Source: JAAZNF01 sp964561025 (GTDB lineage Bacteria > Myxococcota > B64-G9). Taken from it: 30,875 nucleotides of DNA. A program made the position numbers and the translations under genes. The notes beneath the pieces were generated by a model, which was not told the origin of the DNA, did no database searches, and saw nothing but the letters and a program-made list of their open reading frames with translations. The stretch's first letter is position 1. Every line of letters begins with the position of its first letter. Shown here piece after piece: positions 7,314 to 14,948 of this stretch. The stretch covers positions 1 to 30,875 of the forward strand of contig CAZLNM010000058.1 in the NCBI GenBank assembly GCA_964561025.1, in the 5' to 3' direction.

Positions 7314-9455
7314 ATGAGCCCGTCCGACAAGGCGTCATCCCGAGGAGTGGACGGTTTGAAGGCCCTGTTCTGCCCGCAGCGGGTGGCGCTCGTGGGCGCC
7401 TCTCGTCGTCCTGGCAAGATCGGCTCGCTGCTGTGGTCGAACCTGTCGGAGGCCCGGACGAGCGGCGAGGTTTTCGCGGTGAACCCGGCGGGCGGCGAGT
7501 GGACCGGGCGGCGCGTGTTCGCCAGCGTGACTGAAATCCCCGACGGCGTCGAGCTGGCTGTGCTGGCCGTCCCGGCGCCATCGGTGTTGCCGATGGCCGA
7601 GGAGAGCCTGCGCGCCGGCGCGCGCGCGCTGATCGTGGTCAGCTCGGGGTTCGCCGAGTCCGGCGAGGAGGGGGCGCGCCGGGAGCGCGAGCTGGCCACG
7701 ATGTGCCGCGGTGCGGGAGTTCAGTTGCTGGGACCCAACAGCCTGGGGTGCATCGACACCGGGAGCGGGCTGCACGCGGCGGTGACGCGGCAGCGACCGG
7801 CCCCCGGCGGGCTGGGCGTGATTTCTCAGTCGGGCGCGTTCTGCACCGTGGTGCTGGACTGGGCCCAGGCCCGGGGCGTGGGCATCTCTCGCCTGGCCTC
7901 CCTCGGCAACCAGGCCGGGTTGTGCGACAGCGACCTTTTGCTTTCGCTGGGGCAGGACGAGCGCACCCAGGTGATCGTGGCCTACCTGGAAAACCTGAGC
8001 TCGGGGGACGAGTTCCTCAAGGTGGCCGAGAGCGTGGCCGCGCGCAAGCCGGTGGTGCTGCTCAAGGCGGGCACCACCCGGGCCGGCGCCCAGGCGTTCA
8101 CGCGCCATCGCGGCGGCATGCTTTCCCGCGAGCTGGCCTACGTGGCCGCCTTTCGCCGGGCGGGCCTGATCCAGGCCGAGACCTTCGAGCAGCTCTTCGA
8201 CACCGCCCTTTCGCTGCTGCGCCAGCCGCTGCCGGCCGGCGATCGCGTGGCCATCGTGACCAACGCCGGCGGCCCCGGCATCATGGCCGCCGATTCCATC
8301 GAACGCGCCGGGCTGCAGGTGGCGAGCCTCTCCGAGGCCACCATCGCCGAGCTGGCCCGCGCGCTGCCCCGGGCCACCCGCTAGAAGAACCCGGTGGACG
8401 TGCGGGGCGACGCCGGGGCGGGGGAGTACCTGCGGGCGGTCGAGGTGGCCGACGCCGATGCCGGGGTGGACGCGGTCTTGTTGCTGCTCACCCCGCAGGC
8501 CCTGACCCAGCCGACGGAGACCGCGGCGGCCCTGGCGGGTTGGCGCAAGCCGCACAAGCCGTTGCTCGTCTGTTTCATGGGCGGGGCGCTGCTCGAGGAG
8601 GCGCGCCACGTGCTCGACGCGGGCGGGGTGGCCCACTTCCGCGCCCCGGAACGGGCGGTGGCCGCCCTGCGCAACCTGTGCAGCTACGCCGCCTGGCGCC
8701 GGCGCCCGCCGCGCGTCGTCACCCGCTTCCGCGTGAACCGCCGCCGGGCGGAGCGCATCATCGCGCGCCACCAGCGCTCCGGCCAGACCACCATCGGCGA
8801 GCTCAAGGCCAAGGAGCTGCTGCGGGCCTACGAGTTCTCGGTGCCCGAGGGCTACCTGGTCCAGACGGTGGAGGAGGCCCTGGAGATGGCCGAGCGGCTC
8901 AGCTACCCGCTGGCCATGAAAGTGGTCTCCCCCGACATCTTGCACAAGAGCGACGTCGGCGGGGTGCGGTTGGGCTTGAGCTCGCCGGAGGACGTGCGCG
9001 ACGCCTTCGACCTCATCGCCCTGCGCCTTGCCCGCCAGGCGCCGAACGCCCGGCTGGAGGGGATTTTCCTGGAGAAGATGGTCCACGGTGGCCGCGAGGT
9101 CATCCTGGGCATGAACCGCGACCCGCAGCTCGGGCCCTTGCTCATGTTCGGCCTGGGAGGCATCTTCGTGGAAGTGATGCAGGACGTGGCCTTTCACCTG
9201 GCCCCCATCACCGCCGAGGAGGCGGCCCAGATGTTGCGCCAGACGCGCTCCTTCGATCTGCTACGGGGGGCGGACCGGCGGCAGGAGATCGACCTGGACG
9301 CCATCGCGGTGGGCCTTCAGCGCATCAGCCAGTTGGTGACGGATTTCCCGCAGATCCAGTCCCTGGAGATCGACCCCTTCCTGGTCGGGGCCCCCGGCAC
9401 CGAGCCGATGGTGGTCGATGCCCAGGTGCTGCTGCGTGCGCCGGAGGGAGCATGA
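7314..9455 (+). CDS. NDP-forming acyl-CoA synthetase interrupted by an in-frame TAG
   Basis: This family makes acyl-CoA from acid, CoA and ATP (or the reverse, forming ATP) through phosphohistidine intermediates. The first part (7314-8384, 356 residues) has the CoA-binding Rossmann fold (RVALVGASRRPGKIGS), a succinyl-CoA-ligase-like domain (GVISQSGAFCTVVLDW) and the motif RHRGGMLS, with H265 at the expected phosphorylated histidine, then NAGGPG. Amber codon 8382-8384 follows. The same frame continues directly with KNPVDVRGDAG, the normal next conserved block, and then an ATP-grasp domain (KVVSPDILHKSDVGGVRLG; LEKMVHGGREVILGMNRD) to TGA 9453-9455. The joined length of 713 codons is right for the single-chain enzyme. 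AAGGAG lies nine bases before ATG 7314. The stop is not at the known alpha/beta subunit boundary, since it cuts within a domain. Nonsense mutation, sequencing error or readthrough are all possible; the tail could restart at GTG 8394. Confidence 0.85.
8382..8384 (+). other. In-frame amber codon inside the acyl-CoA synthetase
   Basis: Codon 357 is TAG, followed without frame change by AAG AAC CCG GTG GAC, which encodes the conserved NPVD block. No Shine-Dalgarno sequence is evident before the downstream GTG 8394. Confidence 0.9.
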
Positions 9456-11335
9456 CCCCGCCGACCCCACGAACACCCTCGTACGATCCCGAGTGGCAAG
9501 CGAAGTACGCCGCGCAGATCGAGAGCGCCGAGCAGGCCGTGTCCCGCATCCGGCCCGGCCAGCGGGTCTTCATCGGCACCGGCTGCGCCCAGCCGCAGGA
9601 GTTGGTGCGCGCCTTGACCGCGCGCTCGGCGGAGCTCTCGGACACCCAGATCGTCCACCTGCTCACCGCGGGCGACGCCCCCTACGCCCACAAGGAGCTC
9701 ACCCAGCACTTCCAGGTCAACTCCTTCTTCATCGCCGACAACGTGCGCCACATCATCCAGGAAGGCCTGGGCGACTACACCCCCATCTTCCTGTCGGACA
9801 TCCCCCGCCTGTTCTCCTCCGGGCAGCTCCCGCTGGACGCGGCCTTGATCCATGTCTCGCCGCCCGATCAGCACGGGCAGTGTTCGCTGGGGATCTCGGT
9901 GGACATCGTCAAGGCCGCGGCCGAGAGCGCCTCCCTGGTGATCGCGCAGGTCAACCCCCAGATGCCGCGCACCCTGGGGGACAGCTTCATCCCGGCGGGC
10001 GACATCGACGTGCTGGTGCCGGTGGACGCGCCGCTGATCGAGACTCAGCCGGCGCAGCCCGACGAGGTGGTGCGGCGGATCGGCGAGTACATCGCCGCCC
10101 TGATCGAGGACGGCTCCACCATCGAGCTGGGCATCGGGCGCGTGCCGCCCGCGGTGCTGCCTTTCCTGCGCGACCGCAAGGATCTGGGCATCCACACCGA
10201 GATGCTGTCGGACGCGGTGCTGGACCTCATCGAGGCGGGGGTCATCACCGGCAGCCGCAAGACCCTCGACCGTGGCAAGATCGTGGCCTCCTTCGCCATG
10301 GGGAGCCGGCGGCTGTACCAGGCGCTGGACAACAATCCGCTGTTCTCGTTCCACCCGACCGAGTACGTCAACGATCCCCACCTGATCGCCCGCCAGCACC
10401 GCATGGTGGCCATCAACGTGGCGCTGGAGGTCGATCTCACCGGGCAGGTGTGCGCCGACTCCCTGGGCGGGCGGTTCTTCTCGGGGATCGGGGGGCAGGT
10501 GGACTTCAACCGCGGCGCGGCGCGTTCGGTCGGCGGCAAGGCCATCATCGCCCTGCCCAGCACCGCCCGGGACGGGACGGTGTCCCGCATCGTCTCCCAG
10601 CTCAGCCCGGGCGCCGGCGTGGTGACCACCCGCGGCGACGTGCACTACGTGGTCACCGAGTACGGGGTGGCCTACCTGCACGGCAAGAGCGTGCAGGAGC
10701 GCGCCCTGGCGCTGATCTCCATCGCCCACCCCGACTACCGGGCCGCGCTGCTGCAAGCGGCCGTGTCGGCCCGCTTCGTTCGCTCGGACCTGGCCGACGT
10801 GCAGGGCCGGATCGTGGTGGGACCACAGGAGCTCCGCACCAGTCTGTTGCTCGACGACGGCACCCAGATCGTCTTCCGCCCGGTGCATCCCACCGACGAG
10901 CCGCGCATGAAGGACCTGTTCTACGCGCTGTCCCGCGAGACCATCTACTACCGCTTCATGTCCCACATGAAGCGCGTGCCCCAGAAGCAGGTGCAGAACT
11001 TCGTCTACATCGATCACCGCAACGAGGTTTCCATCGTGGGCACCTTGCCCGAGGCTCACGGCGAGGACATCATCGCCATCGGGGGCTACTACCTCGACCC
11101 GCGCACCAACCGCGCCGAGGTGGCCTTCGTGGTGCGCGACGACTGGCAGAACCGGGGGATCGGCAGCTTCATGCTGCGCCACCTCATCCACATCGCCAAG
11201 CGCAACGGCATCCGCGGCCTGACGGCGGAGGTGTTGCGCGAGAACAAGGCCATGCAGGCCGTGCTGAACCGCTCCGGCCTCAAGGTGCGCAGCCGGCTGG
11301 AGGGAGAGACCTACGGTTTCGTGATGGACTTCTGA
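9452..11335 (+). CDS. Acetyl-CoA hydrolase/CoA-transferase fused to a GNAT acetyltransferase domain
   Basis: The 627-residue chain has an N-terminal CoA-transferase of the 4-hydroxybutyrate/acetyl-CoA hydrolase type (about 1-465) and a C-terminal GNAT N-acetyltransferase (about 472-627). The transferase shows the family blocks IGTGCAQPQELV, SPPDQHGQCSLG, IELGIGRVPPAV and GIHTEMLSDAVLD, in which E250 is at the position of the catalytic glutamate, plus GGQVDFNRGA and VTEYGVAYLHGKS. The GNAT part has the acetyl-CoA pyrophosphate loop QNRGIGSF (566-573) and ENKAM. CoA-transferases move CoA between carboxylates; the GNAT domain probably acetylates lysines, possibly of the operon's own acyl-CoA enzymes, by analogy with Pat-type regulation. 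The start overlaps the previous stop (ATGA) after GGAGGGAG. The 3' end overlaps the convergent ABC gene by 25 bases. I believe this fusion architecture occurs in other deltaproteobacteria, from memory. Confidence 0.92.
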   Translation: MTPPTPRTPSYDPEWQAKYAAQIESAEQAVSRIRPGQRVFIGTGCAQPQELVRALTARSAELSDTQIVHLLTAGDAPYAHKELTQHFQVNSFFIADNVRHIIQEGLGDYTPIFLSDIPRLFSSGQLPLDAALIHVSPPDQHGQCSLGISVDIVKAAAESASLVIAQVNPQMPRTLGDSFIPAGDIDVLVPVDAPLIETQPAQPDEVVRRIGEYIAALIEDGSTIELGIGRVPPAVLPFLRDRKDLGIHTEMLSDAVLDLIEAGVITGSRKTLDRGKIVASFAMGSRRLYQALDNNPLFSFHPTEYVNDPHLIARQHRMVAINVALEVDLTGQVCADSLGGRFFSGIGGQVDFNRGAARSVGGKAIIALPSTARDGTVSRIVSQLSPGAGVVTTRGDVHYVVTEYGVAYLHGKSVQERALALISIAHPDYRAALLQAAVSARFVRSDLADVQGRIVVGPQELRTSLLLDDGTQIVFRPVHPTDEPRMKDLFYALSRETIYYRFMSHMKRVPQKQVQNFVYIDHRNEVSIVGTLPEAHGEDIIAIGGYYLDPRTNRAEVAFVVRDDWQNRGIGSFMLRHLIHIAKRNGIRGLTAEVLRENKAMQAVLNRSGLKVRSRLEGETYGFVMDF

Positions 11336-12171
11336 GCTGCGGTCTCGGAGGAAGAGGCGCCGCCGGTCATGGGCGTGAACAGCCGGTGGCCGGTGAGCTC
11401 GTTGACCCCCACGTAGATGTCGATGCCGAAGGCCTGGCGGAGCCGCTGATAGGTCATGACCTCGGCGATGGAGCCGCTGGCGGTCACCCGTCCGTCCTGC
11501 AGCAGGGCCACGCGGTCGCAGAAGGCCGCCGCCAGGTTGAGATCGTGCATGGCGGCCACGACGGTCAGGCGCTCGCTCCGGCGCACCTCGTCGATCAGCC
11601 GGTGCAGCGCCACCTGGTGGCGGATATCGAGGTGCGCGGCCGGCTCGTCCAGCAGGAGCAGGGTGGGCCGCTGCGCCAGCGCCTTGGCCACCAGCACCCG
11701 TTTCTGCTCCCCGCCGGAGAGCTCGTTCACCCGCCGCTCTGCCAGGTGCCGCACCCCGGTGGCCTGCATGGCGCGCTCCGCGATGGCCCGGTCCTCGTCC
11801 GAGTCGCCGAGGAGGGCCGGCCGGTGGGGCAGTCTCCCCAGCAACACCAGCTCGGAGACGGTGAAGGGGAAGGAGATCTCGAAGCGCTGCGGCACCACCG
11901 CCACCTGCCGGGCCAGCGCGGCGCGGGGCCAGTCCCATAACGAGCGGCCCAGGATGTCGAGGTGGCCTCGCTGCGGGCGGAGCGCCCCGCTGAGCAGGGA
12001 GAGCAACGTGCTCTTTCCGGCGCCGTTCGGGCCCAGCAGGCCGAAGAACGAACCCCGGCTGACCTCCAGGTCGAGATCCACCACGGCCGGTGTCTCGGGG
12101 TATGAGAACCCCAGGCCCCGGGCGGCGATGGCCGGGGTCTCCGGGATGGAGCTCGTGGGTTCGAGCGCCAC
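11311..12171 (-). CDS. ABC transporter ATPase of the FecE/BtuD/HmuV type (iron-chelate or cobalamin), without permease
   Basis: The 286-residue protein is a complete ABC ATPase: Walker A GPNGAGKST, Q-loop VVPQ, signature LSGGEQKRV, Walker B LLLLDEP, D-loop AAHLD and H-loop AAMHDLN. The segment AKALAQRPTLLLLDEPAAHL is typical of importers for siderophores, haem or vitamin B12. The C-terminal extension IYVGVNELTGHRLFTPM is like this subfamily. The start is GTG 12171, seven bases downstream of the stop of the TldD-like gene, so it belongs to that operon. No FecCD-type permease or binding protein is in the window, so it is an orphan here. Its last 25 bases overlap the convergent GNAT-fusion gene. 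The B12-related activation domain in the same operon hints at cobalamin, but this is only inference. Confidence 0.88.
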   Translation of the reverse strand: MALEPTSSIPETPAIAARGLGFSYPETPAVVDLDLEVSRGSFFGLLGPNGAGKSTLLSLLSGALRPQRGHLDILGRSLWDWPRAALARQVAVVPQRFEISFPFTVSELVLLGRLPHRPALLGDSDEDRAIAERAMQATGVRHLAERRVNELSGGEQKRVLVAKALAQRPTLLLLDEPAAHLDIRHQVALHRLIDEVRRSERLTVVAAMHDLNLAAAFCDRVALLQDGRVTASGSIAEVMTYQRLRQAFGIDIYVGVNELTGHRLFTPMTGGASSSETAAQKSITKP

Positions 12172-12178
12172 GCGCGGC

Positions 12179-13918
12179 TCACTTCGGCGGCGGCCGGGGC
12201 GAATCGCCTCGGCCTGGCGCCGGGAGGATGGGGGGTTTCTCAGACTTCTTGGCCGAGCGCTGTAGCTCGAGTTCGCTCACCAACACGTCGGGCGCCGAGG
12301 CCGAGACCGGCACATAGCCGCTCTCCGCGCCGCAGAAGCCGTTGAAGGTGGCGGTGGCGTCCGAGGTGGCGACGATCTTGTTGATCGAGACCAGCGGCGT
12401 TCCCACGATCTCCACCCCGCGCACCAGCTCCTCGCGGCCGTCGGGGAACACCCGGTAGGTGAGCTGGGGCAGGCCCTTGTAGGCCTGGAAGCCCCAGGTG
12501 GAGGTGTGGGTCTCGCCGCCGACGATGCTGCGGATGATGAGGCCGTAGGGCTTGCCCTGCCGCTTGACCTCCTCGAGCAGCATCTCCTTGAGCCGGGCGA
12601 AGGGCACCTGGCGTTCGGACAATACGATGGTGTTGGCCATGCGGGCGCGCGGCTTCTCCCCGGCGGCGGACCGGCCGTGGCCGTTGCTGCGGGGGAACCC
12701 TTCCACCGGGGTGCGGCTCATCAGGAAGCTCTTCAGCACGCCACGGTCGATCAAGGTGACCTTCTGCGCGGGAACGCCCTCGTCGTCGTAGCGGTAGAAG
12801 CCATTGAGCCGGACGCCCCCGAGCATCTCCAGGGTGGGATCGTCAATGACCGACATGAACTCGGGGATGATGCGGCTGCCCACCTGCCCCTTGAAGGTCC
12901 GGCCCTCCTCGTCGTCGAGCTGGCGCTCGCCCTCCAGGCGGTGGCCGACCACCTCGTGGAACAGGACCCCGGTGGCCTCGCCGTCCAGGATGGCGGGCCC
13001 GGTGTAGGGCTCGAGGACGGGGGCGCGGCGCAGGGCCTCCAGCTCCAGCGCCACCATCTCGGCCAGTTTCAGCACCGCCTCGTCGGAGGGGAGCTCGCCC
13101 TCGCGCTGAACGTACAGGGTGCGCTGATTGGTGAGCAGCATGCCGTCCTCGGCCCGGGTCACCCCGAACAGGGTGAGCGCGTAGAAGGTCTGGGAGGTCA
13201 GCAGCCGGGTGCCCTCGCTGTTCACCAGGTAGCGCGTGAGCTTCGTGGCGTCGAGGGTGGTGTAGGCGTCGAAGATCTCGGGGTGGCGCTCGAAGACCAG
13301 CGAGGCGCTGCGCGCCAGGCGCTCCGCGTGCGAGGCGTCGAACGAAAAAGGCACCGGCGGCTCGAGATACACCGCGGCCGTCTCCTGCGAGAAGCTGGCC
13401 AGGTTCTTGCCATCATCGACCTCGGTGACCTTCTTGCTCTTACGCTTGAGGAAGGCCTTGAGCGCGGATTTGTAGTTCTCGTCGGCGAGCAGCCACAGGG
13501 AGGTGCGCAGGGCCAGCGGGTCGTCGTCCAGCGGCGCCGCCCGTGGCGCCATATATCCCGGTGCCGAGGAGAAGTCGTATTCCATGGACTTGGTACCCAC
13601 GTTGTCGAAGGCGTAGCTGCCGACGCGCACCTCGGTCCGCAACCGCCGGTTGCGGTTCCGGTCGCTCTGGAAGATGGCGCCATAGCGCGCCTCCACGTGG
13701 TGGCTCTCGGTCTCCTTGATCTCGAAGGCCGCAAAGTACGGCGGATCGAAGTCGGGGAGTTTCAGCAGGGCGCGAGTGCGCTCCACCTCCTCCTGGATGG
13801 CACGCAACATGAGCGGCCGGCGGTCGAGCGGTGCCGTTTGCTTCTGCGGCACCGGCCGCGGCGGAGCGGCGATCGCCGGCCAGCACAGCAATAAAAACAG
13901 CGTGGCGAGGCGGGGCAT
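12179..13918 (-). CDS. Exported TldD/PmbA-family metallopeptidase homologue
   Basis: This 579-residue protein begins with a signal peptide (MPRLATLFLLLCWPAIAA), unusual because TldD and TldE are cytosolic. The C-terminal half matches TldD: GVLFHEVVGHRLEGE contains the HExxxH zinc motif (H321, E322, H326), and GFCGAESGYVPVS carries the cysteine that is the third zinc ligand in TldD. The N-terminal half (about 30-300) is the mixed alpha/beta region of the family. TldD works with TldE/PmbA to cleave unfolded peptides; no PmbA partner is in the window. ATG 13918 is chosen because AAGGAG lies six bases upstream; ATG 13933 in the same frame overlaps the previous stop but lacks such a site. The tail is Pro/Arg-rich. 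Substrate unknown; periplasmic or outer location is inferred. Confidence 0.88.
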   Translation of the reverse strand: MPRLATLFLLLCWPAIAAPPRPVPQKQTAPLDRRPLMLRAIQEEVERTRALLKLPDFDPPYFAAFEIKETESHHVEARYGAIFQSDRNRNRRLRTEVRVGSYAFDNVGTKSMEYDFSSAPGYMAPRAAPLDDDPLALRTSLWLLADENYKSALKAFLKRKSKKVTEVDDGKNLASFSQETAAVYLEPPVPFSFDASHAERLARSASLVFERHPEIFDAYTTLDATKLTRYLVNSEGTRLLTSQTFYALTLFGVTRAEDGMLLTNQRTLYVQREGELPSDEAVLKLAEMVALELEALRRAPVLEPYTGPAILDGEATGVLFHEVVGHRLEGERQLDDEEGRTFKGQVGSRIIPEFMSVIDDPTLEMLGGVRLNGFYRYDDEGVPAQKVTLIDRGVLKSFLMSRTPVEGFPRSNGHGRSAAGEKPRARMANTIVLSERQVPFARLKEMLLEEVKRQGKPYGLIIRSIVGGETHTSTWGFQAYKGLPQLTYRVFPDGREELVRGVEIVGTPLVSINKIVATSDATATFNGFCGAESGYVPVSASAPDVLVSELELQRSAKKSEKPPILPAPGRGDSPRPPPK

Positions 13919-13929
13919 GGAGGTCTCCT

Positions 13930-14622
13930 TCATTCGGTTTCCGGGCCGGGGCAGGCGGCTTGCCGTGGGCAGGCGGCGCAGTTCGGCCGGGCGGAGATGG
14001 TCCGGCCCAGGCTCCCCACCGGCCCGATGCCCATCACCGCGGTTATAGTCTTCTCTGGCTCGAGGATACAGCTCGGGTGGAGGATCACCCCCGCGTCCTC
14101 GAAACGCACCAGGCCGTCCAACACCCGCTGCGCCTCGAGCGGCCAGTCGCAGTAGCCGGGCGAGAAACGCCGGGTTACGGCGCGCCCCTCGCGCGCGGCC
14201 AGCTCCTGGACGAACCGCTGCGCCGCGCGGGCCAGGTCTTCGACCGCCTCGCTGGCCAGCGCGTCGAGCAGCACCACGTCCCGGAGCCGGCCGGCCGCCG
14301 TGGCGGCGCGAATCTCCTCCTCGGGGCCGGGCCCCAGCGTCACCACGAAGAGCGCGGCCGTCTCGGCCCGGCGCAGCAAGGCGTGGACTCCCGCGCCGGC
14401 GAGCACCGCCTCGTCTTCGAGGACGATCCGGTCCGCGGCCTTGCGCCGGATCTCGGCGAAGGCGACCCGTCCCGCGGGCGCGGTCAGCGAGAGCACTCGC
14501 TGGCGCAGGGGCCCGAGGCGCGCCGCGTCCTGGGGCATGAGCGAGAGCTCGCCGCCCAGCGCGGCCCGGATGCGGTTCTCATCGATGACGGGGGAGACCG
14601 CGGGCAGCGAGACGTGCCTCAT
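13930..14622 (-). CDS. Stand-alone B12-dependent methionine synthase activation-domain protein
   Basis: The 230-residue product resembles the SAM-binding reactivation domain of MetH, here as a separate protein. The conserved RFSPGYCDWPLEAQ block, a LHPSCILEPEKTITAVMGIG block and a C-terminal cysteine cluster (CAACPRQAAC) are visible. In MetH this domain re-methylates oxidised cobalamin using SAM and a reductant. Stand-alone versions with a Cys cluster are known from anaerobes and deltaproteobacteria and are thought to serve split methionine synthases or other corrinoid proteins. ATG 14622 overlaps the stop of the upstream small gene (ATGA) and follows GGGAGG. The longer frame reaching to 14850 is not used, because it runs antisense-like through the upstream gene. 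No metH or corrinoid protein lies in the window. Confidence 0.85.
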   Translation of the reverse strand: MRHVSLPAVSPVIDENRIRAALGGELSLMPQDAARLGPLRQRVLSLTAPAGRVAFAEIRRKAADRIVLEDEAVLAGAGVHALLRRAETAALFVVTLGPGPEEEIRAATAAGRLRDVVLLDALASEAVEDLARAAQRFVQELAAREGRAVTRRFSPGYCDWPLEAQRVLDGLVRFEDAGVILHPSCILEPEKTITAVMGIGPVGSLGRTISARPNCAACPRQAACPGPETE

Positions 14623-14816
14623 GGGACGGGGCCTCCCGATTCCATGGGAAGTCCCTGGTGGGGTGTCCCCTGTCGATCGAGCACGGTGTCCCGGGAGAGG
14701 TAGAGCCACCACAGCACCGCGATGGTGGCGGCGGCCAGCAGGCCGTACACCACCAGCTTGCCGACGCGGTAGGAGGGTCTCTCCGGGGGGCGGCGGCCTT
14801 TGAGGCGGGAACCCAT
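14619..14816 (-). CDS. Small single-pass membrane protein
   Basis: The 65-residue product has a basic N-terminus (GSRLKGRRPPERPSYR) and one clear transmembrane segment (VVYGLLAAATIAVLWWLYL, about residues 21-40) followed by a polar tail, so the C-terminus is probably outside. It is the first gene of the minus-strand operon and its TGA overlaps the ATG of the activation-domain gene. No Shine-Dalgarno site is visible; a putative promoter ends nine bases before the ATG, so the message may be nearly leaderless. Function unknown. Confidence 0.65.
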   Translation of the reverse strand: MGSRLKGRRPPERPSYRVGKLVVYGLLAAATIAVLWWLYLSRDTVLDRQGTPHQGLPMESGGPVP

Positions 14817-14825
14817 ACGGCCCAG

Positions 14826-14854
14826 AGTCTAGCCCGGCGGGGCAAGACATTCAA
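14826..14854 (-). promoter_or_regulatory. Possible sigma-70 promoter of the minus-strand operon
   Basis: Read on the minus strand, TTGAAT (14854-14849) is 17 bases from TAGACT (14831-14826), each matching four of six consensus positions. Transcription would start about two or three bases before ATG 14816, giving an almost leaderless message, which agrees with the lack of a ribosome binding site. Confidence 0.4.
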
Positions 14855-14948
14855 CCGCGCCCAAAGAATGGTGTGCCGCCGGGGACGCGGACGTTCGGGT
14901 TGCCCGGAGGAAGAATTTTGGTGTATGTCAGGAGGGAAGGGGGTTGGC

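Noticed and set aside
8394..9455. Downstream part of the acyl-CoA synthetase as a naturally separate beta subunit starting at GTG 8394
   Set aside because: The start would remove the NP of the conserved NPVD block, lacks a ribosome binding site, and cuts inside a domain, so a broken single gene is likelier.
3503..11938. Long antisense open frames on the minus strand (for example 3503-4945, 7335-9197, 9317-11938)
   Set aside because: High GC content makes stops rare in the opposite strand. Their translations are His/Arg/Gly/Gln-rich without domains, and the plus-strand genes have clear conserved motifs throughout.
14658..14948. N-terminal extension of the V4R sensor
   Set aside because: This part runs antisense to the small membrane protein and promoter, and is low in protein-like features; ATG 14949 has the better ribosome binding site.
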